A stretch of 50,446 nt of DNA from Candidatus Dadabacteria bacterium (GCA_020027805.1 JAHKKQ010000002.1:1-50446); one strand, 5' to 3'; counted from the stretch's first letter, positions 8,722 to 17,621 are shown. The notes: generated from the letters alone by a model not told the origin. Numbers and translations: made by a program.

Positions 8722-9291
8722 ATGAGACACCTCCCGATTACGCTCGCCGCGATCTTCATCTTTTCATTGGTATCGTGCGATCAGGTTGAAGATTTTTTTG
8801 CGCCGGTAGACCCGCTCATCGATGAGGAAGTGGTCGAATCCCAGGATTTCAACCTCACGACGCCGTTTTACGAAATGCAGGTAGCGATAGATTCCCGGGT
8901 GAACGCCGGCGACCAGCGTGTACTCGACCTCCTCGACAACAGGGCGGAGCAATTCCTCAACTGTCAGTTCGGTGACTCCGATATCGGGTTCGAGGATTTC
9001 ATGCTCGATGACGGCACCGTCGTCCCTCCCCTGTCCGAGCTCAGGGTGTACGTCGTCCCCAACCGTTTTGAATGCGAGGCGGTGGGCCGGGACGTGTGCG
9101 GGGGTATCTACTTCTCCGGTATAGACGCGATTGTGGTCTCCGAAGGGGGTTTCGAGGGATGCGGGGAGTTCTCCGTCTGGAAGCACGAGCTCGGCCACAG
9201 GTACGGCATGGAGGCCGACCACAGCAACCAGTCGGACTTCGAGGCTTGTACCAATACCGATGGATGCGATCCGGGCGATATATTCGATTAA
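8722..9291 (+). CDS. Lipoprotein with metzincin-like HExxH motif
   Basis: 189 residues. Signal peptide with a good lipobox (FSLVSC, Cys19), so probably anchored in the envelope. Near the C-terminus WKHELGHRYGMEADH gives HELGH (155-159), Gly162 and His167. Metzincin zinc proteases have HExxHxxGxxH; here the third candidate ligand is two residues further on (HExxHxxGxxxxH), so the motif is related but not standard. Cys pairs in the last 70 residues suggest disulfides. The body does not resemble a protease family I know. It could be a secreted metallopeptidase or a degenerate relative. It starts at an ATG behind GGATGGGCTGA, with divergent transcription from the gene at 8083. Confidence 0.8.
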   Translation: MRHLPITLAAIFIFSLVSCDQVEDFFAPVDPLIDEEVVESQDFNLTTPFYEMQVAIDSRVNAGDQRVLDLLDNRAEQFLNCQFGDSDIGFEDFMLDDGTVVPPLSELRVYVVPNRFECEAVGRDVCGGIYFSGIDAIVVSEGGFEGCGEFSVWKHELGHRYGMEADHSNQSDFEACTNTDGCDPGDIFD

Positions 9292-9303
9292 GGAATATAC
9301 AAA

Positions 9304-9903
9304 TCAGGGCTTCTTCGCGCTTCTCCGTAATATAAGCCAGAGAACCACGTTCACAGTAACCGACAGCAGAACGAGCAGCGCGATCGTATATTTGAAAAAC
9401 TGTCTGGGCATTATATAAAAAGAAAGGTCGTACCTGTTGTTAATCCAGAGATTGTTTTTAAAAAGAAGCGGGTGGAATATATCCCTCCAGAACGTCGCGA
9501 AAAACGGGAGCACCAGAAGGAGCGATAGAATAACCGCGGCGTTGATGAGTGCGTAACGCGAGACCTTTTTTCTGTCGTATGTGAGTATGAGCAGTATGAG
9601 CGCGATAACGCTGCCTATTAGCATCCGGTCGAATATGCCGCGCACCTCCTTCAGATGCGCTTTCTCCTTTGCGGTCCTGAAGCTCAGGAGCTCGCCCTGG
9701 TGCCTGAAATACGCCGCGAGCTCTTCTATTCCCCTGTGCGCGTTATCGTATCCGATTACCCGGCACCGATCGTGCCATTCGCAATTGAGCTTCATCCACT
9801 CCGGGGCGTAAAAAGTCAGGGACATCGGAATATAGAATGTGAGGTAGAAAAGTGAAACGAAGAGGGCGGTTCCTTTCAGACGGTTAAGAATTCTATTACG
9901 CAA
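9304..9903 (-). CDS. DUF1461 (TIGR01906) integral membrane protein
   Basis: 199 residues with about four membrane segments: one N-terminal (TALFVSLFYLTFYIPMS), two in the middle, one near the end. The stretch FWRDIFHPLLFKNNLWINN matches the FWxxFHxLLFxNxxW signature of DUF1461/TIGR01906 proteins, whose function is not known. The start is a TTG at 9903, with GGAG about eleven bases upstream; the next ATG lies after the first membrane segment and would remove it. It begins 31 bases after nhaA on the same strand, so the two are probably co-transcribed. Confidence 0.75.
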   Translation of the reverse strand: MRNRILNRLKGTALFVSLFYLTFYIPMSLTFYAPEWMKLNCEWHDRCRVIGYDNAHRGIEELAAYFRHQGELLSFRTAKEKAHLKEVRGIFDRMLIGSVIALILLILTYDRKKVSRYALINAAVILSLLLVLPFFATFWRDIFHPLLFKNNLWINNRYDLSFYIMPRQFFKYTIALLVLLSVTVNVVLWLILRRSAKKP

Positions 9904-9934
9904 GGTGCGGTTTTCTCCGGGTATGTGTCATTAA

Positions 9935-11137
9935 TTATTCGTTTTGGTCCGTTTGCTTCACGAGGGAATATTTCAGCAATAAGTACCCGAATACAGCCGA
10001 GACGAATGATCCCGCAAGTATTCCGAGCCTCGCCGAAATGCCCTCGTCCGACATGCCCGGGTCGAAAGCGAGGGTGCTTATAAACAGGCTCATCGTAAAT
10101 CCTATACCACAGAGAACGGACGTTCCGTAAAGCGTGAGCCATGTCGCTCCCTCGGGCATCCTGGCTAATCCCAGCTTTATGCAGAGCTTCGCGAATCCGA
10201 ACACCCCGAGCTGCTTGCCGAGGAAAAGCCCGAGCGCGACGCCCACGGGTACGGGCTCGAACAGCGTGCGGAGGCTCAATCCGTCGAGCGATACGCCCGC
10301 GTTGGCGAAAGCGAAGAGAGGCATGATACCGAAAGCCACCCAGGGATGGAGCGTGTGCTCGAGCTCCCGGAGAGGGCAGGGCTCCTCGTCCTTTGTCCTC
10401 ATCGGGATGGCGAATGCCAGCACCACTCCCGCGAGGGTCGCGTGAACGCCCGACTTGAGAACGAATATCCAAAGTGCCACGCCGACCAATACGTAAGCCG
10501 CGGTCCTTTTCACGCCCATGAAGTTCATTACCGCAAGCGCCGCCACCGCGATTCCCGCCATCACTAGGGATATGAGTGAGAGCTTCCCCGAATAGAAAAT
10601 AGCGATTATCACTATCGCGCCGAGGTCGTCTATTATCGCGAGGGTGAGGAGGAAGAGCTTCAAAGAGAGGGGGACCCTCGAACCCAGGAGCGTCATGATG
10701 CCGAGCGCGAACGCGATGTCCGTCGCCGCGGGTATTGCCCAGCCGTCGAGCGCCCCGGGATTATTGAAATTGAAAAAGACGTATATCAGGGCCGGTACCG
10801 CCATGCCACCGACTGCGGCGATGCCTGGAAGCGCGATTTGAGATAGGCTCGACAGTTGTCCGTCGAGCACCTCCCGCTTTATTTCGAGACCGATGAGCAG
10901 GAAGAATACGGCCATGAGGCCGTCGTTAATCCAGAGCAGCAGGGGCTTCGCCAGCTGGAGCGCTCCTACCCTTATCTCTACGGGCGTATCTAACAGAAGG
11001 TCGTACAGGCCCGATACAGGCGAGTTGTTCAGTATGAGGGCGAGGACGGCGGCTCCCACTAGAATAATTCCGCTCGCTGATTCGAGTTTCAGGAATTCAC
11101 GGATAGCGTTTACGGCGCGTCCAGGGATGACTGCCAT
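9935..11137 (-). CDS. nhaA: Na+/H+ antiporter NhaA
   Basis: Inner-membrane antiporter exporting Na+ (or Li+) for protons, 400 residues with about twelve hydrophobic segments. The transport-site aspartates are present: the pair in AIIDDLGAIV (Asp170-Asp171, equivalent to E. coli 163/164) and PAATDIAFALG (Asp140, equivalent to 133). The helix-break region VALILNNS and the C-terminal GIGFTMSLFI are typical. It implies control of sodium or pH stress. First gene of a pair with the DUF1461 membrane protein. Confidence 0.97.
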   Translation of the reverse strand: MAVIPGRAVNAIREFLKLESASGIILVGAAVLALILNNSPVSGLYDLLLDTPVEIRVGALQLAKPLLLWINDGLMAVFFLLIGLEIKREVLDGQLSSLSQIALPGIAAVGGMAVPALIYVFFNFNNPGALDGWAIPAATDIAFALGIMTLLGSRVPLSLKLFLLTLAIIDDLGAIVIIAIFYSGKLSLISLVMAGIAVAALAVMNFMGVKRTAAYVLVGVALWIFVLKSGVHATLAGVVLAFAIPMRTKDEEPCPLRELEHTLHPWVAFGIMPLFAFANAGVSLDGLSLRTLFEPVPVGVALGLFLGKQLGVFGFAKLCIKLGLARMPEGATWLTLYGTSVLCGIGFTMSLFISTLAFDPGMSDEGISARLGILAGSFVSAVFGYLLLKYSLVKQTDQNE

Positions 11138-11312
11138 GGTGGATTGGTCCTTGCCGGAGCATTAAGATTATACGTAAGCCGACTTTCAAATTCAAAAAAT
11201 AAAACCATTATCGGGATTATCGGATATACGCGATATTCCATTTTGTAGAAAAACACGCGATGTGTTAATATCCTGAAACTCGGACGAATAGGTCCATCAA
11301 GCGGAGTCTCTA

Positions 11313-12398
11313 TTGGAGATTGGCTACTTTACCATGCCGCTTCACCCGGCGGGTTCGAACCTTACCGAAACCCTCGACGCTGACCTCGAACAGCTCGTTT
11401 TCCTGGATGGGCTCGGGTTCAGGGAAGCCTGGATAGGGGAGCATTTCACGGCCGGGTGGGAAAACATAGCCGCTCCCGACCTCCTCATTGCGAAGGCCAT
11501 ACCGCTTACGAAAAATATCATCCTGGGGACGGGGGTCTCCTGCCTTCCCGACCACGACCCGTTCGTCCTCGCGCACAGGATCGCCGTGCTCGACCATCTT
11601 GCGAAGGGGCGGTTCTACTGGGGCGTGGGGGCGGGGAGTTTCATCGGGGATTTCGAGGCGTTCGGAATAGACGCCAAATCGGGGGAGCAGAGGGATTTGA
11701 CGAACGAATCGCTCGAGTTCATCTTGAACCTGTGGAACGATCCCAGGCCCGGGAAGTATGAGAACAGGCGGTGGAAATTCACCGTTCCCGCGCCGCAGGC
11801 GGACGTCGGTCTCGGCGTGCACACGAAGCCGTATCAAAAGCCCCATCCGCCGATCGCTGTTGCCGGCATCACCGCGGGCTCGGGGACGCTCAGGATCGCG
11901 GGCGCGAACGGGTGGATACCGATGAGCATTAATTTCATTACGAGGGACGTATTGAGGACCCACTGGGCGTCGGTCGAAGAAGGGGCCGCGAGCACCGGCA
12001 GGAGGCCCGACAAGTCGCTCTGGCGCGTGGCGAGGGACATCTATATAGCGGAAAGCACGGAAGAGGCGAGAAAGGACGTGATGGAGGGTACGCTCGCCAG
12101 GGACTTTACCGAGTATTTCTTCAAGATGGTCCCGAAGATAAGGGGGAACCTCGATATCTTCAAGACCGAGAAGTCCATGTCCGACTCCGAGGTCACGATC
12201 GAATACATGATGGACAATCTGTGGATCGTCGGGAGTCCCGACGATGCGGTCGAAAAGATCAGGGAGCTCTACGATCACGTGGGAGGGTTCGGCGTGCTTC
12301 TTGTGATGGGGCACGAGTGGAAGCCCGAAGATAAGTGGATGAGGTCTATGAAGCTCCTCGCCGAAGATGTCATGCCGAGGCTCAGGGATTTAAAATAG
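11313..12398 (+). CDS. LLM-class (luciferase-like) oxidoreductase, probably flavin- or F420-dependent
   Basis: 361-residue TIM-barrel protein of the bacterial luciferase family: starts MEIGYFTMPLHPAG, then FREAWIGEHF, GTGVSCLPDHDP, and GRFYWGVGAGSFIGDF, all typical of LLM proteins. The start is a TTG at 11313 preceded by GGAG; the next ATG (11334) would cut into the first beta strand. Members use FMN with a reductase or F420 as hydride carrier. The F420 synthesis genes cofD, cofG and cofH lie elsewhere in the window, which makes F420 possible, but the cofactor cannot be read from sequence alone. The structured, T-tract-ended element at 12430-12499 follows and may end its transcript. Confidence 0.88.
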   Translation: MEIGYFTMPLHPAGSNLTETLDADLEQLVFLDGLGFREAWIGEHFTAGWENIAAPDLLIAKAIPLTKNIILGTGVSCLPDHDPFVLAHRIAVLDHLAKGRFYWGVGAGSFIGDFEAFGIDAKSGEQRDLTNESLEFILNLWNDPRPGKYENRRWKFTVPAPQADVGLGVHTKPYQKPHPPIAVAGITAGSGTLRIAGANGWIPMSINFITRDVLRTHWASVEEGAASTGRRPDKSLWRVARDIYIAESTEEARKDVMEGTLARDFTEYFFKMVPKIRGNLDIFKTEKSMSDSEVTIEYMMDNLWIVGSPDDAVEKIRELYDHVGGFGVLLVMGHEWKPEDKWMRSMKLLAEDVMPRLRDLK

Positions 12399-12429
12399 AG
12401 AGCGTTTTCCTATAACCGTTAATAACCAG

Positions 12430-12499
12430 GAGAGGTGCCGGCATCGGCAGCGGGATTGCCGATTGACCGATAGCGTTCGAGGGCCTCTCGATCTTTTTT
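12430..12499 (+). terminator. Branched hairpin with T tract (terminator or attenuator)
   Basis: Outer arms GAGAGG (12430-12435) and CCTCTC (12484-12489) enclose a hairpin ATCGGCA (12443-12449) / TGCCGAT (12457-12463) with a seven-base loop. Six T residues follow at 12494-12499. This could terminate the oxidoreductase transcript. As it sits just before the EamA gene, attenuation or a leader RNA is also possible. Confidence 0.5.
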
Positions 12500-12510
12500 A
12501 ATTCAGGCAC

Positions 12511-13422
12511 ATGCAAAGGGAATACTGGTACTTAATTATTGCAGGGATATTATACGGGATCATAGCTCCCGGCGGTCAGTTCCTTCTCGACCGCGGGCTT
12601 TCCCTGTACGAGGTCTCTTTCTATAGGTCGTTGCTCGTTTTTGTCATCCTCCTCCCCGTGGTGCTGATAAAGCCCGGCTGTTTCATGCTGAGGAGGGATA
12701 AAATTCCATTCTATGCGCTCTACGGTCTCATAGGCGGCCTCCTGGAGCTGTCCTTGTTCACGGGCATTGCCTTGGGAGTGCCTGTTGCGCTCACGGTGCT
12801 GCTCCTCTACACCCAGCCCGTCTGGACGATATTCATAGGAAGGCTCGTCTTGGGCGAGAGGCTCTCGCGCGTTAAGCTCCTTTCCGCGCTTCTCGGTCTT
12901 GCGGGGCTTGTCATCCTGCTTCAGTCGTGGGAGGCGGGGTCGGCGGGCTCTCTATACGGTATAGCTGCCGCTCTTGCCGCGGGCGTGCTGCTATCGCTCT
13001 GGGTCATTCTGGGCAAAAGGAGCACGATGCTCGACCAACACTATATAACGACTACGTTCGGGTGGTCCGGATTCGCATCCGTCTGGCTTCTCCTGCTGCT
13101 GCCTGTGATGGATCTTCTCGTTGCCGATAAAGGGCTGCTCAGGCTCTCGTTCGGCCTGTCTCAGGCAGATTGGGCTTATCTCGCGGCTTTTGCCGTACTG
13201 GGAGGCGCCCTGCCTCATCTGCTCTTTTACAGGTCGCTCGAAAGACTGTCGGCTTCGGTCGCCGGTATCATACTGCTGCTCGAGCCCGTGAGCGCCACGA
13301 TAATAGCATGGGTGTTCTTCTCACAGAAAATAGGTTTATATCTCTTGATAGGCGGCGCATTGATACTGGTTTCCAATTATCTGATTATTCGGAACGAACG
13401 GTCCGAGACGCCTGTCTTCTGA
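12511..13422 (+). CDS. EamA/DMT-family transporter
   Basis: 303 residues with about ten transmembrane helices in two homologous five-helix halves, the EamA (drug/metabolite transporter) arrangement. Family segments include YRSLLVFVILLPVV in the first half, LTVLLLYTQPVWTIFIGRL closing it, and LLLEPVSATIIAWVFFSQKI in the second half. Probably an inner-membrane exporter or permease for a small metabolite; the substrate cannot be inferred. The ATG is separated from the LLM oxidoreductase by a 112-base gap carrying a T-tract hairpin, so expression may be independent. Confidence 0.88.
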   Translation: MQREYWYLIIAGILYGIIAPGGQFLLDRGLSLYEVSFYRSLLVFVILLPVVLIKPGCFMLRRDKIPFYALYGLIGGLLELSLFTGIALGVPVALTVLLLYTQPVWTIFIGRLVLGERLSRVKLLSALLGLAGLVILLQSWEAGSAGSLYGIAAALAAGVLLSLWVILGKRSTMLDQHYITTTFGWSGFASVWLLLLLPVMDLLVADKGLLRLSFGLSQADWAYLAAFAVLGGALPHLLFYRSLERLSASVAGIILLLEPVSATIIAWVFFSQKIGLYLLIGGALILVSNYLIIRNERSETPVF

Positions 13423-13434
13423 GTGTTGTACAGC

Positions 13435-13872
13435 TTATTTTTGATTGTCGGTTTCGACCGGGGTACTCGCCCCTTTTATATCGCTCGAATTGACGACCTT
13501 GTTAATCCCGTCCGCTTTCACTACCGCGAACCCGTTTAATCGGAGCACCGTGTCGAACAGGATGAGCACGTCATCCTTTTTCAACCCGCCCTCGGGCGTT
13601 ATGATGCTGATCTCGTTCGGACGAACGGTGCTGTCGATGACGTATATTTCGTCATTCAACTCGCTCACTGCCATTATAAGGTCGACGATGTTGATGTGGC
13701 TTTGAAGATTTACTACGTCGTCCTCTGAAGCAGGACCCCTCTCTCCCGCATCTTCCCTGCCCTGCCCGGTCTGGCCCCGAACCTCCGTCCGCGGGGTATA
13801 ATCGTCAAACGGCGCCGTAACTATGTCGATAACAAGTATGCCGAGGAGAAAAAAAAGCGTTCTGTATATCAT
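13435..13872 (-). CDS. Orphan secretin N0-like (GspD/STN) domain protein
   Basis: 145 residues. One N-terminal hydrophobic segment (YRTLFFLLGILVIDIVTA) acts as signal or anchor, then a polar linker (about 22-52). Residues 55-128 match the N0 domain of type II secretion secretins: INIVDLIMAVSELNDEIYVI, then STVRPNEISIITPE, then DTVLRLNGFAVVKADGINKV, the order found at the start of GspD. The N1-N3 and membrane-pore domains of a secretin are absent. No other general secretion gene is adjacent. The neighbours are a convergent transporter and a thioesterase. The domain call is from pattern recognition; the role is unknown. Confidence 0.75.
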   Translation of the reverse strand: MIYRTLFFLLGILVIDIVTAPFDDYTPRTEVRGQTGQGREDAGERGPASEDDVVNLQSHINIVDLIMAVSELNDEIYVIDSTVRPNEISIITPEGGLKKDDVLILFDTVLRLNGFAVVKADGINKVVNSSDIKGASTPVETDNQK

Positions 13873-14007
13873 TCTGACTCGTGATCCGATGTGGAGAGCA
13901 TTCTATAACCTGCCGGTGATATTGTATTAAAAGATACAAGGAACGTGAAAATAAATACGAGGTGATATCCTAACACAAAAATTGACACGCGGGAAATTCC
14001 CGGCCTC

Positions 14008-14979
14008 TCAAGACACCAGCTCGCTCAGGCGTTTCAGCCTTTCGGTCCTTTTATCCTTTCTTTCCTGGGCCTTTTTCCAGAGCCTTTTCTCTTCAGGGGT
14101 TTCGGGTCTGAACTCGGGCACCCTTTTCGGGACTCCGTCATTCCCTACGTGCACATAAGTCAGGAAGGCGGTACACGTATGTTTTTGTTCTCCGGTCAAT
14201 ATATTTTCGGACAGCACTTTAATCCCGACTTCGAGGGAGGTGTTCCCGACGTAGGTAATGCCGGACTTGAAGATAATTATGTCTCCGACCCTGATGGGCG
14301 AGTAGAAAAACAGCTCGTCGAGGGAGCCCGTCACGAGGACGTCCTTGACGAACCTCATGGCGAGTATGGCGGCGGTCTCGTCTATGTCGAGCATTAGCTT
14401 TCCCACGGACATGAAGCTCCCGTAGAAGCTGTCCTCGGGAAGCACCACTTTCGTAGTCTCGAGACGCATCCTCGTTATTTCGGTTTCGTCGATTATATTC
14501 CTCGCCTGCTCGTCCCTCTTGCCGATCTTGGAAACCCTCTGCTCCCTCCGTTTCCCGGCTTCGTTGTAGAGCGCCGTTTCCTCCTCACCTGAGGGCACGA
14601 GCTCCTCCGGGAGCCGCCTCGGGTTTCCCTCCTTATCCACGGCTATGAATGCCAGGCGGGAGTGGGTCGTGAGTTTTTTCTCCCGGGTCTCGAAGTTCTC
14701 GGAATGCACGGTGACGCCGATCTCCATGGAGCTCGATCCGATATATTCGATCGTGCTGTCGAGGGCTACTATCTCCCCCACCTTCACGGGGTTTATGAAA
14801 TCGATGCTGTCCGTCGCGCCGAGCACGGTTATACCCCTTGCGAAGCGCGAGGAGTTAATGCTCCCCGCGAGCATTATCCAGTCCATCAGCCTGCCCCCGT
14901 GCAGGGTGCCGTGGGTGTTTGCGTGCTCCGGGAAAACGAACTGGACCATCTGGTGTCTTGTGTCTTTTATCGAGGGCAT
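14008..14979 (-). CDS. Double-hotdog acyl-CoA thioesterase
   Basis: 323 residues with two tandem hotdog (4HBT) domains. The first (about 1-125) has HANTHGTLHGGRLMDWI, the helix-containing catalytic segment of the YciA/ACOT group, and SIDFINPVKVGEIV. The second (about 175-285) has SFMSVGKLMLDIDETAAILA and ELFFYSPIRVGDIIIF. Such proteins hydrolyse acyl-CoA thioesters in the cytoplasm. The tandem arrangement resembles the ACOT7/ACOT9 type. In the second repeat the HGG motif is replaced by a variant segment, so probably only one repeat supplies the His-Gly-Gly part of each active site. Monocistronic by spacing. Confidence 0.88.
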   Translation of the reverse strand: MPSIKDTRHQMVQFVFPEHANTHGTLHGGRLMDWIMLAGSINSSRFARGITVLGATDSIDFINPVKVGEIVALDSTIEYIGSSSMEIGVTVHSENFETREKKLTTHSRLAFIAVDKEGNPRRLPEELVPSGEEETALYNEAGKRREQRVSKIGKRDEQARNIIDETEITRMRLETTKVVLPEDSFYGSFMSVGKLMLDIDETAAILAMRFVKDVLVTGSLDELFFYSPIRVGDIIIFKSGITYVGNTSLEVGIKVLSENILTGEQKHTCTAFLTYVHVGNDGVPKRVPEFRPETPEEKRLWKKAQERKDKRTERLKRLSELVS

Positions 14980-15097
14980 ATAAGCTTCCGGTTTGATAAG
15001 GTTCTTTTGTTCGAACTATTATAATACAAGGATTCCGGTAAATTCCATACTCGAAAAATATCCCGATCTCAAAATGATTGTGATCCCGCGATCGCGG

Positions 15098-15727
15098 TCA
15101 ATAGGTCAGAAGCGGCGTCTGCCCGGTATATTTCATGCTTTCGAGCTCCCGGAGGATGAAATGGGCGACGTCCCCGCGCGATATGTTCCCGCATTTTATC
15201 CCGGTCAGGTCCGTAAGGACCCTGTATCTTCCGGTTACGGGGCCGTTCGTTAAAAAACCGGGTCTGACGATCAGCCATTCGAGAGACGAATTCCGTACAA
15301 TCGACTCCTGAATATTCTTGTCTTCATATATTCTCCTGAGAAATATCGGGAAAACGATCCTGTCGTAAAGAAACCCCCCGTGGCCTTTACTGTCCCCGGC
15401 CCCTATCCCCGTGACGCATATTAATTTCCTGACCGACTCTCTTTTCATCGCGTCCATGACTACCGACGTTCCTTCGGAGAAAACCGTGACCGGTTTGAAA
15501 GCGGGGCCGATCCCTATCGTGATGCATACAGCGTCCTGACCGGCTACGGCAAGCGAGACCGAACCCTTATCCAGTATATCTCCCTTAATTATCCTCATAT
15601 CTTGAGCGCCCCGGCCCATTTTCTCCGGGTTACGCACCAGTGCTGTTATGCTGTGCCCTTCTTCGACCGCATGCGCTGCGAGCGCGGCCCCGATTCCCTT
15701 TGTCGCTCCGATGACGAGAAGTTTCAT
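15098..15727 (-). CDS. NAD(P)H-binding Rossmann protein (NmrA/SDR-like)
   Basis: 209 residues. The N-terminal MKLLVIGATKGIGAALAAH is a GxxGxG dinucleotide-binding motif of the atypical short-chain dehydrogenase or NmrA-like group. ALVRNPEKM gives the basic residue that usually selects NADP, and DAVCITIGIGPAFKP and KLICVTGIGAGDSKG are later strands. RIYEDKNIQESIVRNSSLEW resembles family members that lack the YxxxK catalytic pair. It may be an oxidoreductase or a redox sensor; substrate unknown. It follows the thioesterase on the same strand upstream of it, 118 bases apart. Confidence 0.82.
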   Translation of the reverse strand: MKLLVIGATKGIGAALAAHAVEEGHSITALVRNPEKMGRGAQDMRIIKGDILDKGSVSLAVAGQDAVCITIGIGPAFKPVTVFSEGTSVVMDAMKRESVRKLICVTGIGAGDSKGHGGFLYDRIVFPIFLRRIYEDKNIQESIVRNSSLEWLIVRPGFLTNGPVTGRYRVLTDLTGIKCGNISRGDVAHFILRELESMKYTGQTPLLTY

Positions 15728-16193
15728 TACGTATCTCCTGTTAATACATTATATATCATCGGGCGCTCTCTACTTTTCCTGAAACGGTGGATTTTGCGGT
15801 ATTGATATGCGAATTGTGACCGGGGCCGATTACTGTCTCAATACGGCGAGAAATAATATTCGACTGAGAAATGTCGGATGGCTGGACAAATATTGTCCGT
15901 ATTACGTGAAACCCAGCCGGCCGGCCGGTTCATCGTTATAAATTATCCAATTATAATATAATCTTATGGCGGTTACACAAAATGCCTGTTTTGGCATGCT
16001 TTTTGACTTACTAGTTTGTATGGTTTTCAGATAGAGAGGGAGGGTGCATTCCGTGCCGGGTCGACCCTCGACCGGAAATTATATTTTCTGTTAAATCATA
16101 TAATAAAAAACTGCCCCTGATATTCGACGGGTCAAGCGTTCGAGAATGAATTGAAAATTAATCACTGAATAGGACAGCGGGATTCTACTCACA
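15728..16193. other. 466-base gene-poor gap before the REC-PAS-GGDEF gene
   Basis: No coding frame of credible composition is visible. The gap is AT-rich in its second half and holds several symmetric elements: GGACAA-ATA-TTGTCC (15884-15898), a CCGG triplet repeat (15917-15928), the palindrome GGGTCGACCC (16058-16067) and a T-tailed hairpin (15982-16004). It separates divergent genes, so promoters for both are expected; I could not choose convincing -35/-10 pairs. Confidence 0.5.
15982..16004 (+). terminator. Short hairpin with T tract
   Basis: ATGCC (15982-15986), a six-base loop and GGCAT (15993-15997), then GC and five T residues to 16004. The stem is only five base pairs, and it does not follow a plus-strand gene, so it could belong to a short leader transcript of the signalling gene. 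Confidence 0.3.
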
Positions 16194-17498
16194 ATGATAA
16201 AACAGAATATCAAGGTATTGCTGATTGAGGATAATCTGGATTATGCGCAATTGATAAAGAGGATTCTTTCCAAGAAGACCTCATGCCCGATGGAAGTGGA
16301 GCACCACGATTCATTCTCCGGCGGTTATGAACGGGCTTCGAGGGGCGGCATAGATCTGATCCTTCTCGACCTCGACCTTCCTGATAGCGGGAACATAGAG
16401 ACCATGCTCGGCATCGGCGAAGCTGCGGATGTCCCTGTAATAGTGCTCACGGGTACTGACGATGAGTCGCTCTCTCTCAGGGCTGTGCAGCTGGGCGCTC
16501 AGGACTATCTGATGAAGGGGCAGGTCGATGCGGGGCTCCTCGTCCGCTCGATCCGTTACGCGATAGAGCGTAAAAAAGCCGATGACGCCGTAAAGCGGAC
16601 GGAAGAGAGGTTTAAGCTCCTCATTGAGAATACCCTGGACCTGATTGAAATGCTGGGCGTGGACGGCACGATGAATTTCGTGAGCCCCTCGCATAAACGC
16701 ATACTGGGCTATGACAATGACGACTTGCTAGGCAGAAGGGTATTCGAGTTTATTCATCCGGAGGACCTGCCCCGGGTTCTCGATATATTCACGGAAACCC
16801 TTCAGGACCATGACCGGCTTTATTCGGCGGAGTTTCGCGTCAGGCACAAGGAAGGCTACTGGGTCACTCTCGAATCAATCGGAAAGCTATGCCCTCCCGA
16901 GCTGAGCACTATGGGTGTAATTGTAAATTCCCGCGATATTACGGAACGGAAAAAGATGGAGGAGCGCCTGCGCAGCCTTTCCATAACCGACGACCTCACC
17001 GGACTTTACAACAGGCGCGGGTTTCTGACTTTTGCGGACCACCATATCAAAGCCGCGGAAAGGAGAAAGGAGCGGGTGCTGCTCATCCTGATCGATTTAG
17101 ACGGGCTGAAGCAAATAAACGATGCTTACGGGCACAATGTCGGGGATCAGGCGCTTATAGATGCGGCACAGCTGATAAAGCGGACATTCAGGAACTCGGA
17201 CGTGACTGCCAGGATAAGCGGAGACGAATTCGTTGTCGTGACAACTGATTCTGACGGGAACGGGGAGGAGGCCATCAAGCGGCGCATTAAAGAAAACCTG
17301 AATAGTTATAATTCTCAGGCGGCAAAACCCTACCATCTGTCCTTGAGCTGCGGTATCGCGAAGTTTGATCCGCGGATTCCATCATCTATTGACAGGCTCC
17401 TGGTGAAAGACGACGAGCTGATGTACGCCAGCAAGAATAAAAAAGATGACGAGACGAAAGACAATGTTTTCAATCTCAACACTTCAATAAATGAGTGA
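16194..17498 (+). CDS. Response regulator with PAS and diguanylate cyclase domains (REC-PAS-GGDEF)
   Basis: 434 residues. REC domain at about 5-122 with acidic pair Glu12-Asp13, phospho-acceptor Asp59 (LILLDLDLPD) and Lys108 of DYLMKGQ. PAS domain at about 137-250 (LLIENTLDLIEMLG to VIVNSRDITERK). GGDEF domain at about 262-425 with active-site SGDEF at 342-346, a Ser-for-Gly variant that occurs in active cyclases, and the inhibitory I-site RNSD at 333-336 placed five residues before it. It should make cyclic di-GMP under control of phosphorylation and a PAS signal. No membrane segment, so cytoplasmic. It is followed by a hybrid kinase with a closely similar REC domain. Confidence 0.93.
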   Translation: MIKQNIKVLLIEDNLDYAQLIKRILSKKTSCPMEVEHHDSFSGGYERASRGGIDLILLDLDLPDSGNIETMLGIGEAADVPVIVLTGTDDESLSLRAVQLGAQDYLMKGQVDAGLLVRSIRYAIERKKADDAVKRTEERFKLLIENTLDLIEMLGVDGTMNFVSPSHKRILGYDNDDLLGRRVFEFIHPEDLPRVLDIFTETLQDHDRLYSAEFRVRHKEGYWVTLESIGKLCPPELSTMGVIVNSRDITERKKMEERLRSLSITDDLTGLYNRRGFLTFADHHIKAAERRKERVLLILIDLDGLKQINDAYGHNVGDQALIDAAQLIKRTFRNSDVTARISGDEFVVVTTDSDGNGEEAIKRRIKENLNSYNSQAAKPYHLSLSCGIAKFDPRIPSSIDRLLVKDDELMYASKNKKDDETKDNVFNLNTSINE

Positions 17499-17569
17499 CG
17501 GCGTCCATAAGTTTCAATTCATTTTAAAATACTTTTATAAGCTCGGCAGATTCCCTCAATGATGATGAT

Positions 17570-17621
17570 AATTGACAAAGCTTTGCTATTGCAGTCGGCA
17601 ATGTTACGTAATTTGTCAATT
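17570..17621. repeat. Nested inverted repeat between the two signalling genes
   Basis: Perfect ten-base arms AATTGACAAA (17570-17579) and TTTGTCAATT (17612-17621) enclose a second inverted repeat ATTGC (17588-17592) / GCAAT (17598-17602). A further inverted repeat ATTATCG (17674-17680) / CGATAAT (17688-17694) lies downstream. All are in the 287-base gap before the hybrid kinase. They could be regulator sites or a folded leader RNA. Confidence 0.6.
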
